Below, piece after piece: positions 43,323 through 52,226 of a stretch of 64,000 nucleotides of DNA (positions are counted from its first letter, which is position 1; the number at the start of each line of letters is the position of its first letter). The translations under genes and the position numbers were made by a program. The stretch is from Sphingomonadales bacterium (lineage in GTDB: Bacteria > Pseudomonadota > Alphaproteobacteria > Sphingomonadales > Sphingomonadaceae): NCBI GenBank assembly GCA_006226685.1, contig SBGG01000060.1:54824-118823 (forward strand), written 5' to 3'. Below the pieces are notes generated by a model. That model saw only the letters and a list, made by a program, of their open reading frames with translations. It did no database searches and was not told where the DNA came from.

Positions 43323-43417
43323 GAATTCATCCCTGATCGCCGAAAATAGCGCACCGAATATCTCGATCGCCCCCATGCCATATTGACAGCACGCCCGATA
43401 GCGTCAACATTTGTAAC

Positions 43418-43615
43418 ATGGATATGGACGACTATCTGCCCAAACGGGCGGATGACCCGCTGACGCTGCTGATCCGGCAGGATCTCGACCCGCTATCGGT
43501 CGAGGAGCTTCAGGCGCGCATAGCGGTGCTGGAAACCGAAATCTCCCGTATCCGCGACAAGATAGGCAAGGCCTTCAATCACAAGGCAAGTGCCGAGGCC
43601 TTATTCCGAAAATGA
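43418..43615 (+). CDS. DUF1192 family protein
   Basis: A 65-residue alphaproteobacterial protein matching DUF1192: DDYLPKRADDPLTLLIRQDL, then the coiled-coil-like SVEELQARIAVLETEISRIR and a terminal KASAEALFRK. It is probably an elongated helical hairpin or dimer; function unknown. Its stop overlaps the start of a small downstream frame by three bases (ATGA), and clpA follows, so it may be the head of a clpA operon. Confidence 0.88.
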   Translation: MDMDDYLPKRADDPLTLLIRQDLDPLSVEELQARIAVLETEISRIRDKIGKAFNHKASAEALFRK

Positions 43616-43755
43616 CGATATTCTCTCCCGCCTCCTTTGCCGGAACGACCGGAACGAAGGTGAGCGGGAGGATTTATGACGGTCCCCTTGACCAATGGGT
43701 AATGGGTGCCGACATTGTTGTGGATGGCATCCCCTTCGGATGCCGGGAGAACTGA
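43612..43755 (+). CDS. Possible 47-residue small protein between DUF1192 and clpA
   Basis: An intact frame beginning at the ATG that overlaps the DUF1192 stop (ATGA) and ending with TGA one base before the clpA start ATG. The product reads MTIFSPASFAGTTG, then RIYDGPLDQWVMGADIVVDG and IPFGCREN; it has one Cys and no signal peptide or membrane helix. Its GC-rich third positions (about two-thirds) are a little below typical genes here. Perfect fit to both neighbours suggests translational coupling, but I recognise no family, and an untranslated leader is possible. Confidence 0.4.
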   Translation: MTIFSPASFAGTTGTKVSGRIYDGPLDQWVMGADIVVDGIPFGCREN

Positions 43756-43756
43756 A

Positions 43757-46090
43757 ATGCCGTCTTTTGCTTCCGCCCTCGAAACCACGCTGCACAATGC
43801 GTTGACCAACGCATCGGAACGGCACCACGAATATGCGACGCTGGAGCATCTGCTGCTGGCGCTGATCGAGGATGAGCATGCATCGAAGGTGATGCAGGCC
43901 TGTGGCGTCGATCTGGGCGAGTTGAGCGATGCGGTAACACATTATCTCGATACCGAGCTCGACAGCCTGAAGGTCGAGACGGACACGGACCCCTCCCCTA
44001 CCAGCGGCTTTCAGCGGGTGGTGCAACGGGCGATCCTGCATGTCCAGTCTTCCGGCAAGGATGAGGTAACAGGCGCCAATGTGCTGGTCGCGCTGTTTTC
44101 CGAACGGGAAAGCTATGCCGTCTACTTCCTGCAGCAGCAGGATATGAGCCGCCTCGACGCGGTTTCCTATCTCAGCCACGGCGTCGGCAAGGCAACCGCC
44201 CAACAGCCCCAGACCGAAGCCAAGGCGGCCGAACAGGAAAAAAAGACCCAAGCCAAGGACAAGAAGGACAGCGCGCTCGACCAGTTCACCGTCAACCTCA
44301 ATGAAAAGGCGATGGAGGGCAAGGTCGATCCGCTGATCGGTCGCACCGCCGAGGTGGACCGGACGATCCAGATCCTGTGCCGCCGGTCGAAGAACAACCC
44401 GCTCTATGTGGGTGATCCGGGCGTGGGCAAGACCGCGATCGCGGAAGGCCTTGCGCGCAAGATCATCGAAGGCGACGTGCCCGATGTGCTGAAGGATGCG
44501 GTCATCTATTCGCTCGACATGGGCGCGCTGCTCGCCGGAACCCGCTATCGCGGCGATTTCGAGGAGCGGCTGAAGGCGGTCGTCAACGAACTGGAGAAGA
44601 TACCCGAGGCGATCCTCTTCATCGACGAGATTCATACGGTGATCGGCGCGGGCGCAACCAGCGGCGGCGCAATGGATGCCTCCAACCTGCTGAAACCTGC
44701 CCTTTCGGGCGGGACGATCCGCTGCATCGGTTCGACCACCTACAAGGAATTCCGCAACCATTTCGAAAAAGACCGCGCCTTGCTGCGCCGGTTCCAGAAG
44801 ATCGACGTCAACGAACCGACGATCGAGGACACGGTGAAGATCCTGATGGGCCTGCGCCCGAATTTCGAGGAGCATCACCATGTCCGCTACACCCCTGATG
44901 CGATCAAGGCGGCGGTGGAACTGTCTGCCCGCTACATCAACGATCGCAAGTTGCCGGACAAGGCGATCGACGTGATCGACGAGGTCGGCGCGATGCAGAT
45001 GCTGGTGCCGCCCTCCCGCCGCAAAAAGACGATCACCCCAAAGGAGGTCGAAGCGGTGATCGCCACCATGGCGCGCATCCCGCCCAAGACCGTGTCGAGC
45101 GACGACAAGACCGTTCTTGCGAGCATCGAGTCGGACCTGAAGCGCGTCGTCTTCGGGCAGGATAAGGCGATCGAGGTGCTCTCCAGCGCGATCAAGCTGT
45201 CTCGCGCCGGGCTGCGCGATCCCGACAAGCCGATCGGCAACTATCTCTTCTCCGGCCCCACGGGCGTCGGCAAGACGGAGGTTGCGCGTCAGTTGGCATC
45301 GCTGCTCGGCATCCCACTCCAGCGCTTCGACATGTCGGAATATATGGAACGCCATTCGGTCAGCCGCCTGATCGGCGCGCCTCCGGGCTATGTCGGTTAT
45401 GATCAGGGCGGCCTGCTGACCGATGCGATCGATCAGAACCCGCATTGCGTGCTGCTCCTCGACGAGATCGAAAAGGCCCATCCGGATCTATTCAACATCC
45501 TGTTGCAGGTGATGGATAATGGCCGCCTGACCGATCACCATGGGAAAACGGTCGATTTCCGCAACGTCATCCTCATCATGACGACCAATGCGGGCGCATC
45601 CGACATGGCGCGGGAAGGCATCGGCTTCGGCGACATCAGCAAGGAAGATGCAGGCGACGAAGCGGTGAAAAAGCTCTTCACGCCGGAATTCCGCAACCGC
45701 CTCGATGCGATCGTGCCGTTCGGCTATTTGCCGACCGACGTGGTGGCGCGGGTGGTCGACAAGTTCATCCTGCAACTGGAACTGCAACTTGCCGACCGTG
45801 ACGTCCACATCACGCTTTCGGACGAGGCGCGCCAGTGGCTCACCGACAAGGGCTATGACAAGCTCTATGGCGCTCGCCCGATGGGCCGCCTGATGCAGCA
45901 GAAGATCAAACAGCCTCTCGCCGAGGAACTGTTGTTCGGCAAGCTGGTGCATGGCGGCGAGGTGTTCGTGGGCATGAAGGACAATGCGCTGACCTTCCAG
46001 ATCACGCCCGCCGCGCCCAAAGGCAAGAAAAAGGCCCCGGCGAAGAGCAAAGGCCCCGATAAGGCAAAGGACAGCGCACCCAAGGCATGA
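43757..46090 (+). CDS. clpA: ATP-dependent Clp protease ATP-binding subunit ClpA
   Basis: A 777-residue AAA+ unfoldase that feeds substrates to ClpP. The start MPSFASALETTLHNALTNAS is the Clp N-domain typical of ClpA, not ClpB. The first AAA+ module has GDPGVGKTAIAEGLARKI and LFIDEIHTVIGAGATSGG; the second has SGPTGVGKTEVARQLASLLG and LLLDEIEKAHPDLFN. No long ClpB-type middle coiled coil is present. The IGF/IGL ClpP loop region lies after residue 600. ATG 43757 has GGGAG 6 bases upstream. The adaptor clpS is not in this neighbourhood, unlike in many proteobacteria. The C-terminal tail is Lys-rich (KGKKKAPAKSKGPDKAKDSA). Confidence 0.97.
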   Translation: MPSFASALETTLHNALTNASERHHEYATLEHLLLALIEDEHASKVMQACGVDLGELSDAVTHYLDTELDSLKVETDTDPSPTSGFQRVVQRAILHVQSSGKDEVTGANVLVALFSERESYAVYFLQQQDMSRLDAVSYLSHGVGKATAQQPQTEAKAAEQEKKTQAKDKKDSALDQFTVNLNEKAMEGKVDPLIGRTAEVDRTIQILCRRSKNNPLYVGDPGVGKTAIAEGLARKIIEGDVPDVLKDAVIYSLDMGALLAGTRYRGDFEERLKAVVNELEKIPEAILFIDEIHTVIGAGATSGGAMDASNLLKPALSGGTIRCIGSTTYKEFRNHFEKDRALLRRFQKIDVNEPTIEDTVKILMGLRPNFEEHHHVRYTPDAIKAAVELSARYINDRKLPDKAIDVIDEVGAMQMLVPPSRRKKTITPKEVEAVIATMARIPPKTVSSDDKTVLASIESDLKRVVFGQDKAIEVLSSAIKLSRAGLRDPDKPIGNYLFSGPTGVGKTEVARQLASLLGIPLQRFDMSEYMERHSVSRLIGAPPGYVGYDQGGLLTDAIDQNPHCVLLLDEIEKAHPDLFNILLQVMDNGRLTDHHGKTVDFRNVILIMTTNAGASDMAREGIGFGDISKEDAGDEAVKKLFTPEFRNRLDAIVPFGYLPTDVVARVVDKFILQLELQLADRDVHITLSDEARQWLTDKGYDKLYGARPMGRLMQQKIKQPLAEELLFGKLVHGGEVFVGMKDNALTFQITPAAPKGKKKAPAKSKGPDKAKDSAPKA

Positions 46091-46788
46091 GCCGGACTGC
46101 TATTTTCGATGACCCCGCCCCCGGAAAGGGCGGGGTCATTCTTCTGCACGGTTTCGCTTCGGCTCCCGGGACCATGTGGCCACTCGCCTACCGCCTATCC
46201 CGCAAGGGTTATGCGACTCTTGTTCCCTTTTATCCGTCCTGGCGGCTGGAACTCGATCAGATCATTTCCTGGCTACAACCCCAGATCGCAGCCTTTACCG
46301 AAAAGCAGCATGATGGCCCCGTCCATTTCATCGGCCATTCCATGGGTGGACTTGTCGCGCGCGCGCTGATCCAGCGGGCACGCCCGGCCAATCTGGGCAA
46401 GCTGGTGATGCTGGGTACGCCCAATGGCGGCAGCGAGATTGCGGACAGACTCAATGACAATCGCCTGCTTTCCCGCATGATATTGGGCAACGCCGCACCC
46501 GCTCTCATCACCCGCCGCGATGCGAAGCGGATCGCGATGCTCGGCACACTCGATTATCCGGCGGGCATCATCGCCGGAAACCGGGCGATGATCGACGGCC
46601 CCTTTTCCCGCCAGTTGCCGCGTCCGCATGATGGCAAGGTCAGTGTGGCCGCAACTCACGCCGAGGGGGAAACCGATCATGTCGTTCTTCCGCTCACCCA
46701 CTCGGCGCTGCCCTTTCACCGGTCGGCGCAGCGGCAGGCCCTCCATTTTCTCGATCATGGCTGTTTTCGCCTGAGTGTCGCTGGATAG
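46087..46788 (+). CDS. Alpha/beta hydrolase, probable esterase/lipase
   Basis: A 233-residue cytosolic alpha/beta hydrolase. VILLHGFASAPGTMWPLAYR provides the oxyanion region, the nucleophile elbow is FIGHSMGGLVARALI, and LGTPNGGSE with a late His (TDHVVLPLTHS) completes a lipase/acyl-transferase-like site. It overlaps the clpA stop by four bases (ATGA), so it is translationally coupled to clpA. Family members are called alpha/beta hydrolases or permease-linked esterases; the substrate is unknown. Confidence 0.88.
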   Translation: MSRTAIFDDPAPGKGGVILLHGFASAPGTMWPLAYRLSRKGYATLVPFYPSWRLELDQIISWLQPQIAAFTEKQHDGPVHFIGHSMGGLVARALIQRARPANLGKLVMLGTPNGGSEIADRLNDNRLLSRMILGNAAPALITRRDAKRIAMLGTLDYPAGIIAGNRAMIDGPFSRQLPRPHDGKVSVAATHAEGETDHVVLPLTHSALPFHRSAQRQALHFLDHGCFRLSVAG

Positions 46789-46850
46789 AGTATTTTGTTT
46801 CTGTTATGTTCCCCTTCGAATCGAGTGATTTTCCCGGAAGGAAACCGACA

Positions 46851-47483
46851 ATGAGCGATCTGGCCTTCTACACCAATCCGATGTCGCGCAGCCGGATTGT
46901 TCGCTGGATGCTGGAAGAAGTCGGCGCACCCTATGAACAGCATCTGCTCGATTATGGCACGACGATGAAAGCACCCGACTATCTGGCGATCAACCCGATG
47001 GGCAAAGTTCCGGCGATCGTTCACAAGGGACATGTCGTGACCGAATGCGCCGCAATCTGCGCCTATCTCGCCGATGCCTTCCCCGAAGCCGGCCTCGCGC
47101 CCGCCCCGACAGACCGCGCCGACTATTATCGCTGGCTGTTCTTTGCCGCCGGCCCTCTGGAGCAGGCCATCATCAACACGAGAATGGGATGGGCGGGAAA
47201 TGAGGAGCAGCGCCGCATGCTCGGATATGGCAGCTTCGATGATGCTATCCATGCGCTGGAAGGTGCACTGGCAGGCAGGAGCTTCATGTGCGGCGACTGC
47301 TTTTCGGCGGTCGATGTCTATGTCGGGTCACAGGTCGACTGGGGTCTGCAATTCAACTGGATTCCTCAGTCGCCGATCCTGATCGCCTATGCCGGAGCCT
47401 TGCGCGAACGCCCGGCCTACAAGCGCGCTCAGGAGATCGACAATGCTCTGGCGGCTGAAATAGACGCCACGGCGAGTTCCTGA
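46851..47483 (+). CDS. Glutathione S-transferase family protein
   Basis: A 210-residue cytosolic GST. The thioredoxin-like N-terminus reads LAFYTNPMSRSRIVRWMLEE, with Ser as likely catalytic residue near position 11-13, then NPMGKVPAIVHKGHVVTECA (cis-Pro and glutathione-binding). The helical C-domain contains FMCGDCFSAVDVYVGSQVDW. GGAAGGAAA is upstream of ATG 46851. It could conjugate or reduce electrophiles; substrate not predictable. It converges directly on the prepilin peptidase gene, with no space for a terminator. Confidence 0.93.
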   Translation: MSDLAFYTNPMSRSRIVRWMLEEVGAPYEQHLLDYGTTMKAPDYLAINPMGKVPAIVHKGHVVTECAAICAYLADAFPEAGLAPAPTDRADYYRWLFFAAGPLEQAIINTRMGWAGNEEQRRMLGYGSFDDAIHALEGALAGRSFMCGDCFSAVDVYVGSQVDWGLQFNWIPQSPILIAYAGALRERPAYKRAQEIDNALAAEIDATASS

Positions 47484-48272
47484 TTACCCGCCGGAGAACA
47501 GCAGCATCCGCGCCGCGATTCCGGCCGGCACCGCCGCGATACACAGAAAGGTGCCGAGTGCAATCTTCGTCCCGCCATCGATCTGTGCCCCGCCCAGCGT
47601 TCGTACCGCAGTCCAGACAAGCGCCAGCGACGACGCACCCAGTAGGATGAAGGGCAACGCCTGCCAGCCGAACCAAGCCCCCAGCGCCCCCAGCAGCTTG
47701 GCATCGCCCAGCCCCAGCCCCTCACGCCCACGCGCCTTCTTATATCCCACCGCCACGACCAGTAATATGCCATAGCCCGCCGCCGCACCGATCAGCGCAT
47801 CCCCCCAACGCACCCCGGTCATCCAGGGGCCGATGGTCAGGCCGAGAAAAGCGAGCGACACGGTCAAGCCGTCCGGCAGCCAGAAATGGCGTGCGTCGAG
47901 CACCGCCAGCGCCAGCAATATCCAGCCCAGCGCCATCCAGCCCAGCGCCCAGGGCAGCGGCACGAGAGCCATGGCGATTGCGCCGATCAATCCGCATCCC
48001 AGCTCCATCCGCCCGTGTAACGGATCGATCCGCGCGCCACAGGTCCGGCACCGACCCCGGCTCATCAGCGCGCTCAGCAACGGGATCAGTTCGCCCGCCC
48101 CCAGCGTCCGGCCGCATCCATCGCAATGAGACCGCCCCGACAGCACCGAGCGTCCTTCCGGCCAGCGCAACACCAGCGCGCCCAGAAAGCTTCCGAATAT
48201 CAGCCCAAATATAAAGCCCGCACCGATTGCAAGCCCTGGACCCGGAAGAGGGCCGATAACCGCCTCGCTCAC
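47484..48272 (-). CDS. gspO: Prepilin peptidase GspO (A24 family)
   Basis: A 262-residue inner-membrane aspartyl protease that cleaves and N-methylates the T2SS pseudopilins. The N-terminal zinc domain has CDGCG and CRTCG pairs. The catalytic Asp residues are in AVLDARHFWLPDGLT and LGLGDAKLLGALGAWFG (GxGD). About seven hydrophobic helices are present. It is the last gene of the gsp operon and overlaps gspN by four bases. The same enzyme should process GspG, H, I, J and K encoded upstream. Confidence 0.94.
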   Translation of the reverse strand: MSEAVIGPLPGPGLAIGAGFIFGLIFGSFLGALVLRWPEGRSVLSGRSHCDGCGRTLGAGELIPLLSALMSRGRCRTCGARIDPLHGRMELGCGLIGAIAMALVPLPWALGWMALGWILLALAVLDARHFWLPDGLTVSLAFLGLTIGPWMTGVRWGDALIGAAAGYGILLVVAVGYKKARGREGLGLGDAKLLGALGAWFGWQALPFILLGASSLALVWTAVRTLGGAQIDGGTKIALGTFLCIAAVPAGIAARMLLFSGG

Positions 48273-48997
48273 ATCTGCCCTTCAACGGTCAGCACATAAT
48301 CGCTGCCCTGTTTCCGCAAGCCGGCCACCGCCATTGCCGCGGCATCGGCATCGCGCCCGCCCCTGACAGAGATTTGCGCGCTGAACCGGCCATCAGGCCG
48401 GAGCCGGAGCGACAATTTTTCCATACCGGTCTGACTGACCAGCGGCACCAGCACCGTTTCGCCATCACATACCGCCGTACCGCTCAATCCTTGCGACAGG
48501 TTCAGTCCTGCATAGGAACCATCGAGACGGGCACGGACCCCGCCCTCCGCCTGCGCACATGTATCGCCCGCGAAATGGATGGTCACATCGTCAAATTCCA
48601 GCACCGACAGGGGTAATGGCGCGAACGCCCCGCCCATCGGCACGGCCCCGGTCACATCATCGATGCCGCGCTGGTTGAAACCGCTGGTCCACGCCCCGCG
48701 GAGCGCCTCCCGCTCCGCCGCGCCGTCTCGCCACAGGTCGAGGCGCACCCGTCCGACCAGCAATTGCACCGGCGATACCGCCGTACCGACATCACCCAGA
48801 CTGACCGGCCCCAGATTGAGATCACCGATGCTCCCCCACCAGATCGTCCCCCGCACCTGCCGCGCGCTGGCGCCGCTCGCCCCTACTCCGGTGAGATCAA
48901 GCGCCAGACGCAGCGGGAAAAAGACCAGAGCAACGATCAGCGCAAACGATATCAGCGCGATCTTCGCGCGGCGGGAAAGGGAAAGACCGCGCATCAT
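48269..48997 (-). CDS. gspN: Type II secretion protein GspN
   Basis: A 242-residue bitopic inner-membrane protein. One N-terminal helix (AKIALISFALIVALVFFPLR) anchors a periplasmic beta-rich domain. GspN-type features are GTIWWGSIGDLNLGPVSLGD, AVCDG and VSQTGMEKLSLRLRPDGRFS. GspN is an accessory part present in only some T2SS; its exact role is unclear. It overlaps both neighbours by four bases, consistent with one tightly coupled message. Confidence 0.88.
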   Translation of the reverse strand: MMRGLSLSRRAKIALISFALIVALVFFPLRLALDLTGVGASGASARQVRGTIWWGSIGDLNLGPVSLGDVGTAVSPVQLLVGRVRLDLWRDGAAEREALRGAWTSGFNQRGIDDVTGAVPMGGAFAPLPLSVLEFDDVTIHFAGDTCAQAEGGVRARLDGSYAGLNLSQGLSGTAVCDGETVLVPLVSQTGMEKLSLRLRPDGRFSAQISVRGGRDADAAAMAVAGLRKQGSDYVLTVEGQM

Positions 48998-49476
48998 GAC
49001 CCCACCCGCCGAAAGCTCAGTTGCGCACTGACCATCCCGGTTACCCCGGATGGAGAAATCATCGCCCGGTCGACCGCGACGCCCTGCCCCTCCAGCGCGG
49101 CGATCCAGCCCAGAAGCGCGGGCGAACGCGCGCTCGCTATCGCGACATCGACCCGGTCATTACCCTGTGCCTGCACTCTTTCGAGCGTAAACCCGGCTTC
49201 CCCCGCGCTCTGGCCGACAATCTGTTCGACCGGCAGGGCGGAGGCTCCCGTTGCCCGCTTTTCGGCCCGTTGCAGCAGGCCGACCTTATAAGCGACATCG
49301 GCATGACGCTCGGCCGCTTCCAGATTATCGAGCGCGGCCTGACGCAGCCCCGCTTCGATCGGACGATACAGGCCAAGCCACGCTATCAGCCCCCCGATCA
49401 GCGCGAGCATGATCGAAAGCAGCACGCGTTCCCTCGGCTCGCGCTCGTTCCACCAGATTTTCAGGCTTTCGATCAT
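48994..49476 (-). CDS. gspM: Type II secretion protein GspM
   Basis: A 160-residue inner-membrane protein. WWNEREPRERVLLSIMLALI is the usual start: a short cytosolic part then one membrane helix (LSIMLALIGGLIAWLGLY). The periplasmic domain has a ferredoxin-like pattern (FTLERVQAQGNDRVDVAIAS). It partners GspL in the assembly platform. It overlaps gspL and gspN by four bases. Confidence 0.92.
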   Translation of the reverse strand: MIESLKIWWNEREPRERVLLSIMLALIGGLIAWLGLYRPIEAGLRQAALDNLEAAERHADVAYKVGLLQRAEKRATGASALPVEQIVGQSAGEAGFTLERVQAQGNDRVDVAIASARSPALLGWIAALEGQGVAVDRAMISPSGVTGMVSAQLSFRRVGS

Positions 49477-50594
49477 GGTTTCACCGTAATTTCAGCGACA
49501 ACCCGCCCGCCCGGATCGGTCGAGGAGGTCGCCGTGATCCTGTACCCCGCCCCCTGCACGGCCAGCAGGACGCTGTTGATATCCTCGGCCCGCGCCGAGG
49601 CGAGAGTCGCATGAAGCAAACCATCTTCATTGAGGCTGAGCGTGTTCAGGCTGACCCCTGGCACCGGCTGCATCGCGGTCATCAGTCCCGCCAGCGGACC
49701 GGTGAAGACATAGGCCCCCGCCCCCTTGTCGGCGAGCATGTGGTCAATCTCTCCGGCAACCGCCTGAGCATCGGTCGTGGAAGGCAGCAAGGGCTTCGCC
49801 ATTTCCACCGTCCCGGCATCGAGCCGGGCCGCGCTCCATTCATATTTCACGATCAGCACGACACTGATGAGCAGGCTTGCCAGCAGAACAAGCCCCAGCC
49901 CGAGCGCCAGTCTTTTCCAGAAGGACGCGTCCACCCCGCTTTTCCGCGTCCGGGCAAAGGCACCGGAACGCAGGTTGACGGGAGGATGAGACAGGGCGCG
50001 GACAAGCGCGGCCTCCGCCTTCTCCTCCGGCCATATCTCGAACGAAGCGCCCGCCAGCATCGCCTGCACCCAGGGCTCATCCGCCTGCGCCACCACACCC
50101 TGCCCACGGATCAACGCCATGTCGCCAATATCGGCGCGGATAAAACCTTCCTCCGGTTCCGGCAGGAGCGCGCCGATGGGCAGGATGATGTCGGCATCGA
50201 TCCCGTGATGCCGCCCCCAGGCAATGATATGGGCAAGGTCGCTGCGCGCGATCAGGGCGACATGATGGACGCCCTCCTCCGCTCCCTCAGGACGTTCCAG
50301 CGCCACGGCATAGAGGTTATCCGCATCCGTCATCGCCATTTCCAGCGCCCGGCGAATCGCCACGGCCCGTGCCTGCGCCGCAGGCATGGCCGGATCCAGC
50401 TCGATCCGGCGGATGGTCGCCACGCCCGGTGGAACCGCGATCATCGCCGGCCCATCCGGGCCGCCCGCCTCGCTTCCGACCCGCGCCGCGCCTTCCGAAC
50501 GCGACACGATATGCCCGTCGACCAGCTTCCACCACAGCGGCGCAACACCCGTTTCCGGGGGCAGCAGGACGATCAGTCCGTTGCCTGCACTCAC
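49473..50594 (-). CDS. gspL: Type II secretion protein GspL
   Basis: A 373-residue assembly-platform protein connecting the ATPase GspE to the inner membrane. The cytosolic actin-like domain (GLIVLLPPETGVAPLWWKLV) is followed by a membrane helix at about 260-285 (LALGLGLVLLASLLISVVLI) and a periplasmic ferredoxin-like domain. GTG 50594 is chosen: it overlaps the gspK stop (GTGA) and a GGGGGG site lies upstream. ATG 50609 is in frame but has no good ribosome site. It is the twelfth to last coupling in a fully overlapping operon. Confidence 0.92.
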   Translation of the reverse strand: MSAGNGLIVLLPPETGVAPLWWKLVDGHIVSRSEGAARVGSEAGGPDGPAMIAVPPGVATIRRIELDPAMPAAQARAVAIRRALEMAMTDADNLYAVALERPEGAEEGVHHVALIARSDLAHIIAWGRHHGIDADIILPIGALLPEPEEGFIRADIGDMALIRGQGVVAQADEPWVQAMLAGASFEIWPEEKAEAALVRALSHPPVNLRSGAFARTRKSGVDASFWKRLALGLGLVLLASLLISVVLIVKYEWSAARLDAGTVEMAKPLLPSTTDAQAVAGEIDHMLADKGAGAYVFTGPLAGLMTAMQPVPGVSLNTLSLNEDGLLHATLASARAEDINSVLLAVQGAGYRITATSSTDPGGRVVAEITVKP

Positions 50595-51610
50595 CCTGTT
50601 TCCCCCCATGACCTGCGTACCAGCTTCGCCGGTTGCGTTTCCGTATCGTACAGCGCCCATTGCTTCATCCGGGTACCGCCCAGATCCACATTCATTTCCG
50701 CCCTGAACCAGCGCGTCGTCAACCGCACCTGCTGTGCCACCAGAGCGGGCGGCGTCAAGCCCCGCAATGCTGGCGCCTTCCAAAATTCGACCGTGCTGCC
50801 ATAGCCATTTTCCGGCCGCTGAGCGAGGAACCCACGCGCCATGTCGACGGAAATCTGCCCGGGAACCAGCATCGCGAACAGCGGCGCCTGTTGCGGCAAC
50901 AGCGTATTGACGTTGAGCGGCGACAAATCGGTCACCGGCAAGGCGCAGATCCATGGCCGCAACAGATTATAAATGACGGGCGTCACTCCGGCAACGGCGC
51001 GCAGCTCGCTCGCATCGGCCATCATCCGGTTGGCGGTACGATAGGCGGGTTTCATCCGCATATAGATTTCATCCTCCGCACCGCCCTGCGCGGGCACGCT
51101 GTCGCTGTCGATCCAGTCGGCCGTCGCGACCGCGATCTGCTGCGCCTGTCCACCACGCACACCGAGCAACTGCATCAGCGTCGCGAACTGGGTGATCGCC
51201 ACCGGCCGCTGCTTCAGAATATCCTCGCTCTGCCCGGCGACAAGGCTGTTGAGGTTGAAGCAATTGCCGCCGTCATAGAGCGTGACCGTCGCCGTGCCGG
51301 CAGGCACCGGCAGGGACTGAGGCCTGCCGAGCCAGCCCCCCTGTAATGTCAGCTTGCCGGACTGAGCATTCACCAGATCACCGAGACGCCGCGCGACCAA
51401 CAGGCCCGCACTGTCGGCATAGGCATGAGCCTGTTCCATCGCCCCCGCATTGGAGGACAGACGGGTCGCGAGCGTCAACCGCTCCAGCGCAGCCGCCGAT
51501 ACCACCGCCATCACCGCGACGAGCAACAGCACGGTGAGCAGCGCTGCTCCCCGTTCCCGAGAGTCGCCCTCATGCGGACCGTCAGGGCGAAACCGATCAC
51601 CCATCGGCAT
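50591..51610 (-). CDS. gspK: Minor pseudopilin GspK
   Basis: A 339-residue large minor pseudopilin at the pilus tip. The prepilin site is RERGAALLTVLLLVAVMAVV with cleavage after Gly; GspK normally lacks Glu5, as here. The large globular domain contains NCFNLNSLV, ADWIDSDSVP and SPLNVNTLLPQ (calcium-site-like acidic and Asn motifs of GspK). It probably starts at 51610 or 51604 (ATG CCC ATG); both overlap gspJ. Confidence 0.93.
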   Translation of the reverse strand: MPMGDRFRPDGPHEGDSRERGAALLTVLLLVAVMAVVSAAALERLTLATRLSSNAGAMEQAHAYADSAGLLVARRLGDLVNAQSGKLTLQGGWLGRPQSLPVPAGTATVTLYDGGNCFNLNSLVAGQSEDILKQRPVAITQFATLMQLLGVRGGQAQQIAVATADWIDSDSVPAQGGAEDEIYMRMKPAYRTANRMMADASELRAVAGVTPVIYNLLRPWICALPVTDLSPLNVNTLLPQQAPLFAMLVPGQISVDMARGFLAQRPENGYGSTVEFWKAPALRGLTPPALVAQQVRLTTRWFRAEMNVDLGGTRMKQWALYDTETQPAKLVRRSWGETG

Positions 51611-52226
51611 CCTCCTTGCCGGAAAGGTCGATCTCTCCCGCCCCCACCCGCACCAGCAGGGTCAATGGCGCGTGTGCCTTCCGTCCGATCACCATCCGCA
51701 TCGCGATCGGCATCGCCTGCGCCCTGGACTGCTGCCATTCGTCACGCCACACGCCCCGGGCATCGCGAAAGGAAAGCGCCAGTGAATCGACCCCGTCGAT
51801 CAGCATGGCCGGCTCCCCACCCTCGGCGCCATCGACCATCGGATAGGTCCGGCGTTCCAGCTTACCGTCCCGCAACCAATATTCGACCTTCTGCAGGTCG
51901 GATCGCGGTGCGTCGTCCATATTGGTCCATCCGCCGCGCACGAACTGCAGAAAAGGTTCATCGTTCGACGGCGCGCGCGAAAAGAAAGCCGGGGCCAGCA
52001 GTCCGCTTTCGGTGCGACTGATGCGCGGCAGGGCCTGCGCCATATCGGCATCGAGCAACGCAACCACGCGCAGCAAGTCACCCTGAGCCTCCAGATTACG
52101 CTGTATCGCCCCCTGCGCCGACACTGCATTGCCAAGCAACAACACCCCCGCCGCCGACAGCATCGCGAAGATGGAAAGCGCCACCAGCAACTCGATAAGG
52201 GTGAACCCGGCCTCGGCCCGCTTCAT
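51597..52226 (-). CDS. gspJ: Minor pseudopilin GspJ
   Basis: A 209-residue pseudopilin. The leader MKRAEAG is cut before FTLIELLVALSIFAMLSAAG, with the conserved Glu5. The C-terminal part includes LQKVEYWLRDGKLERRTYPM and LALSFRDARGVWRDEW, typical of GspJ. ATG 52226 overlaps the gspI stop (ATGA), and the end overlaps gspK. Together with GspI and GspK it forms the tip complex. Confidence 0.94.
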   Translation of the reverse strand: MKRAEAGFTLIELLVALSIFAMLSAAGVLLLGNAVSAQGAIQRNLEAQGDLLRVVALLDADMAQALPRISRTESGLLAPAFFSRAPSNDEPFLQFVRGGWTNMDDAPRSDLQKVEYWLRDGKLERRTYPMVDGAEGGEPAMLIDGVDSLALSFRDARGVWRDEWQQSRAQAMPIAMRMVIGRKAHAPLTLLVRVGAGEIDLSGKEDADG

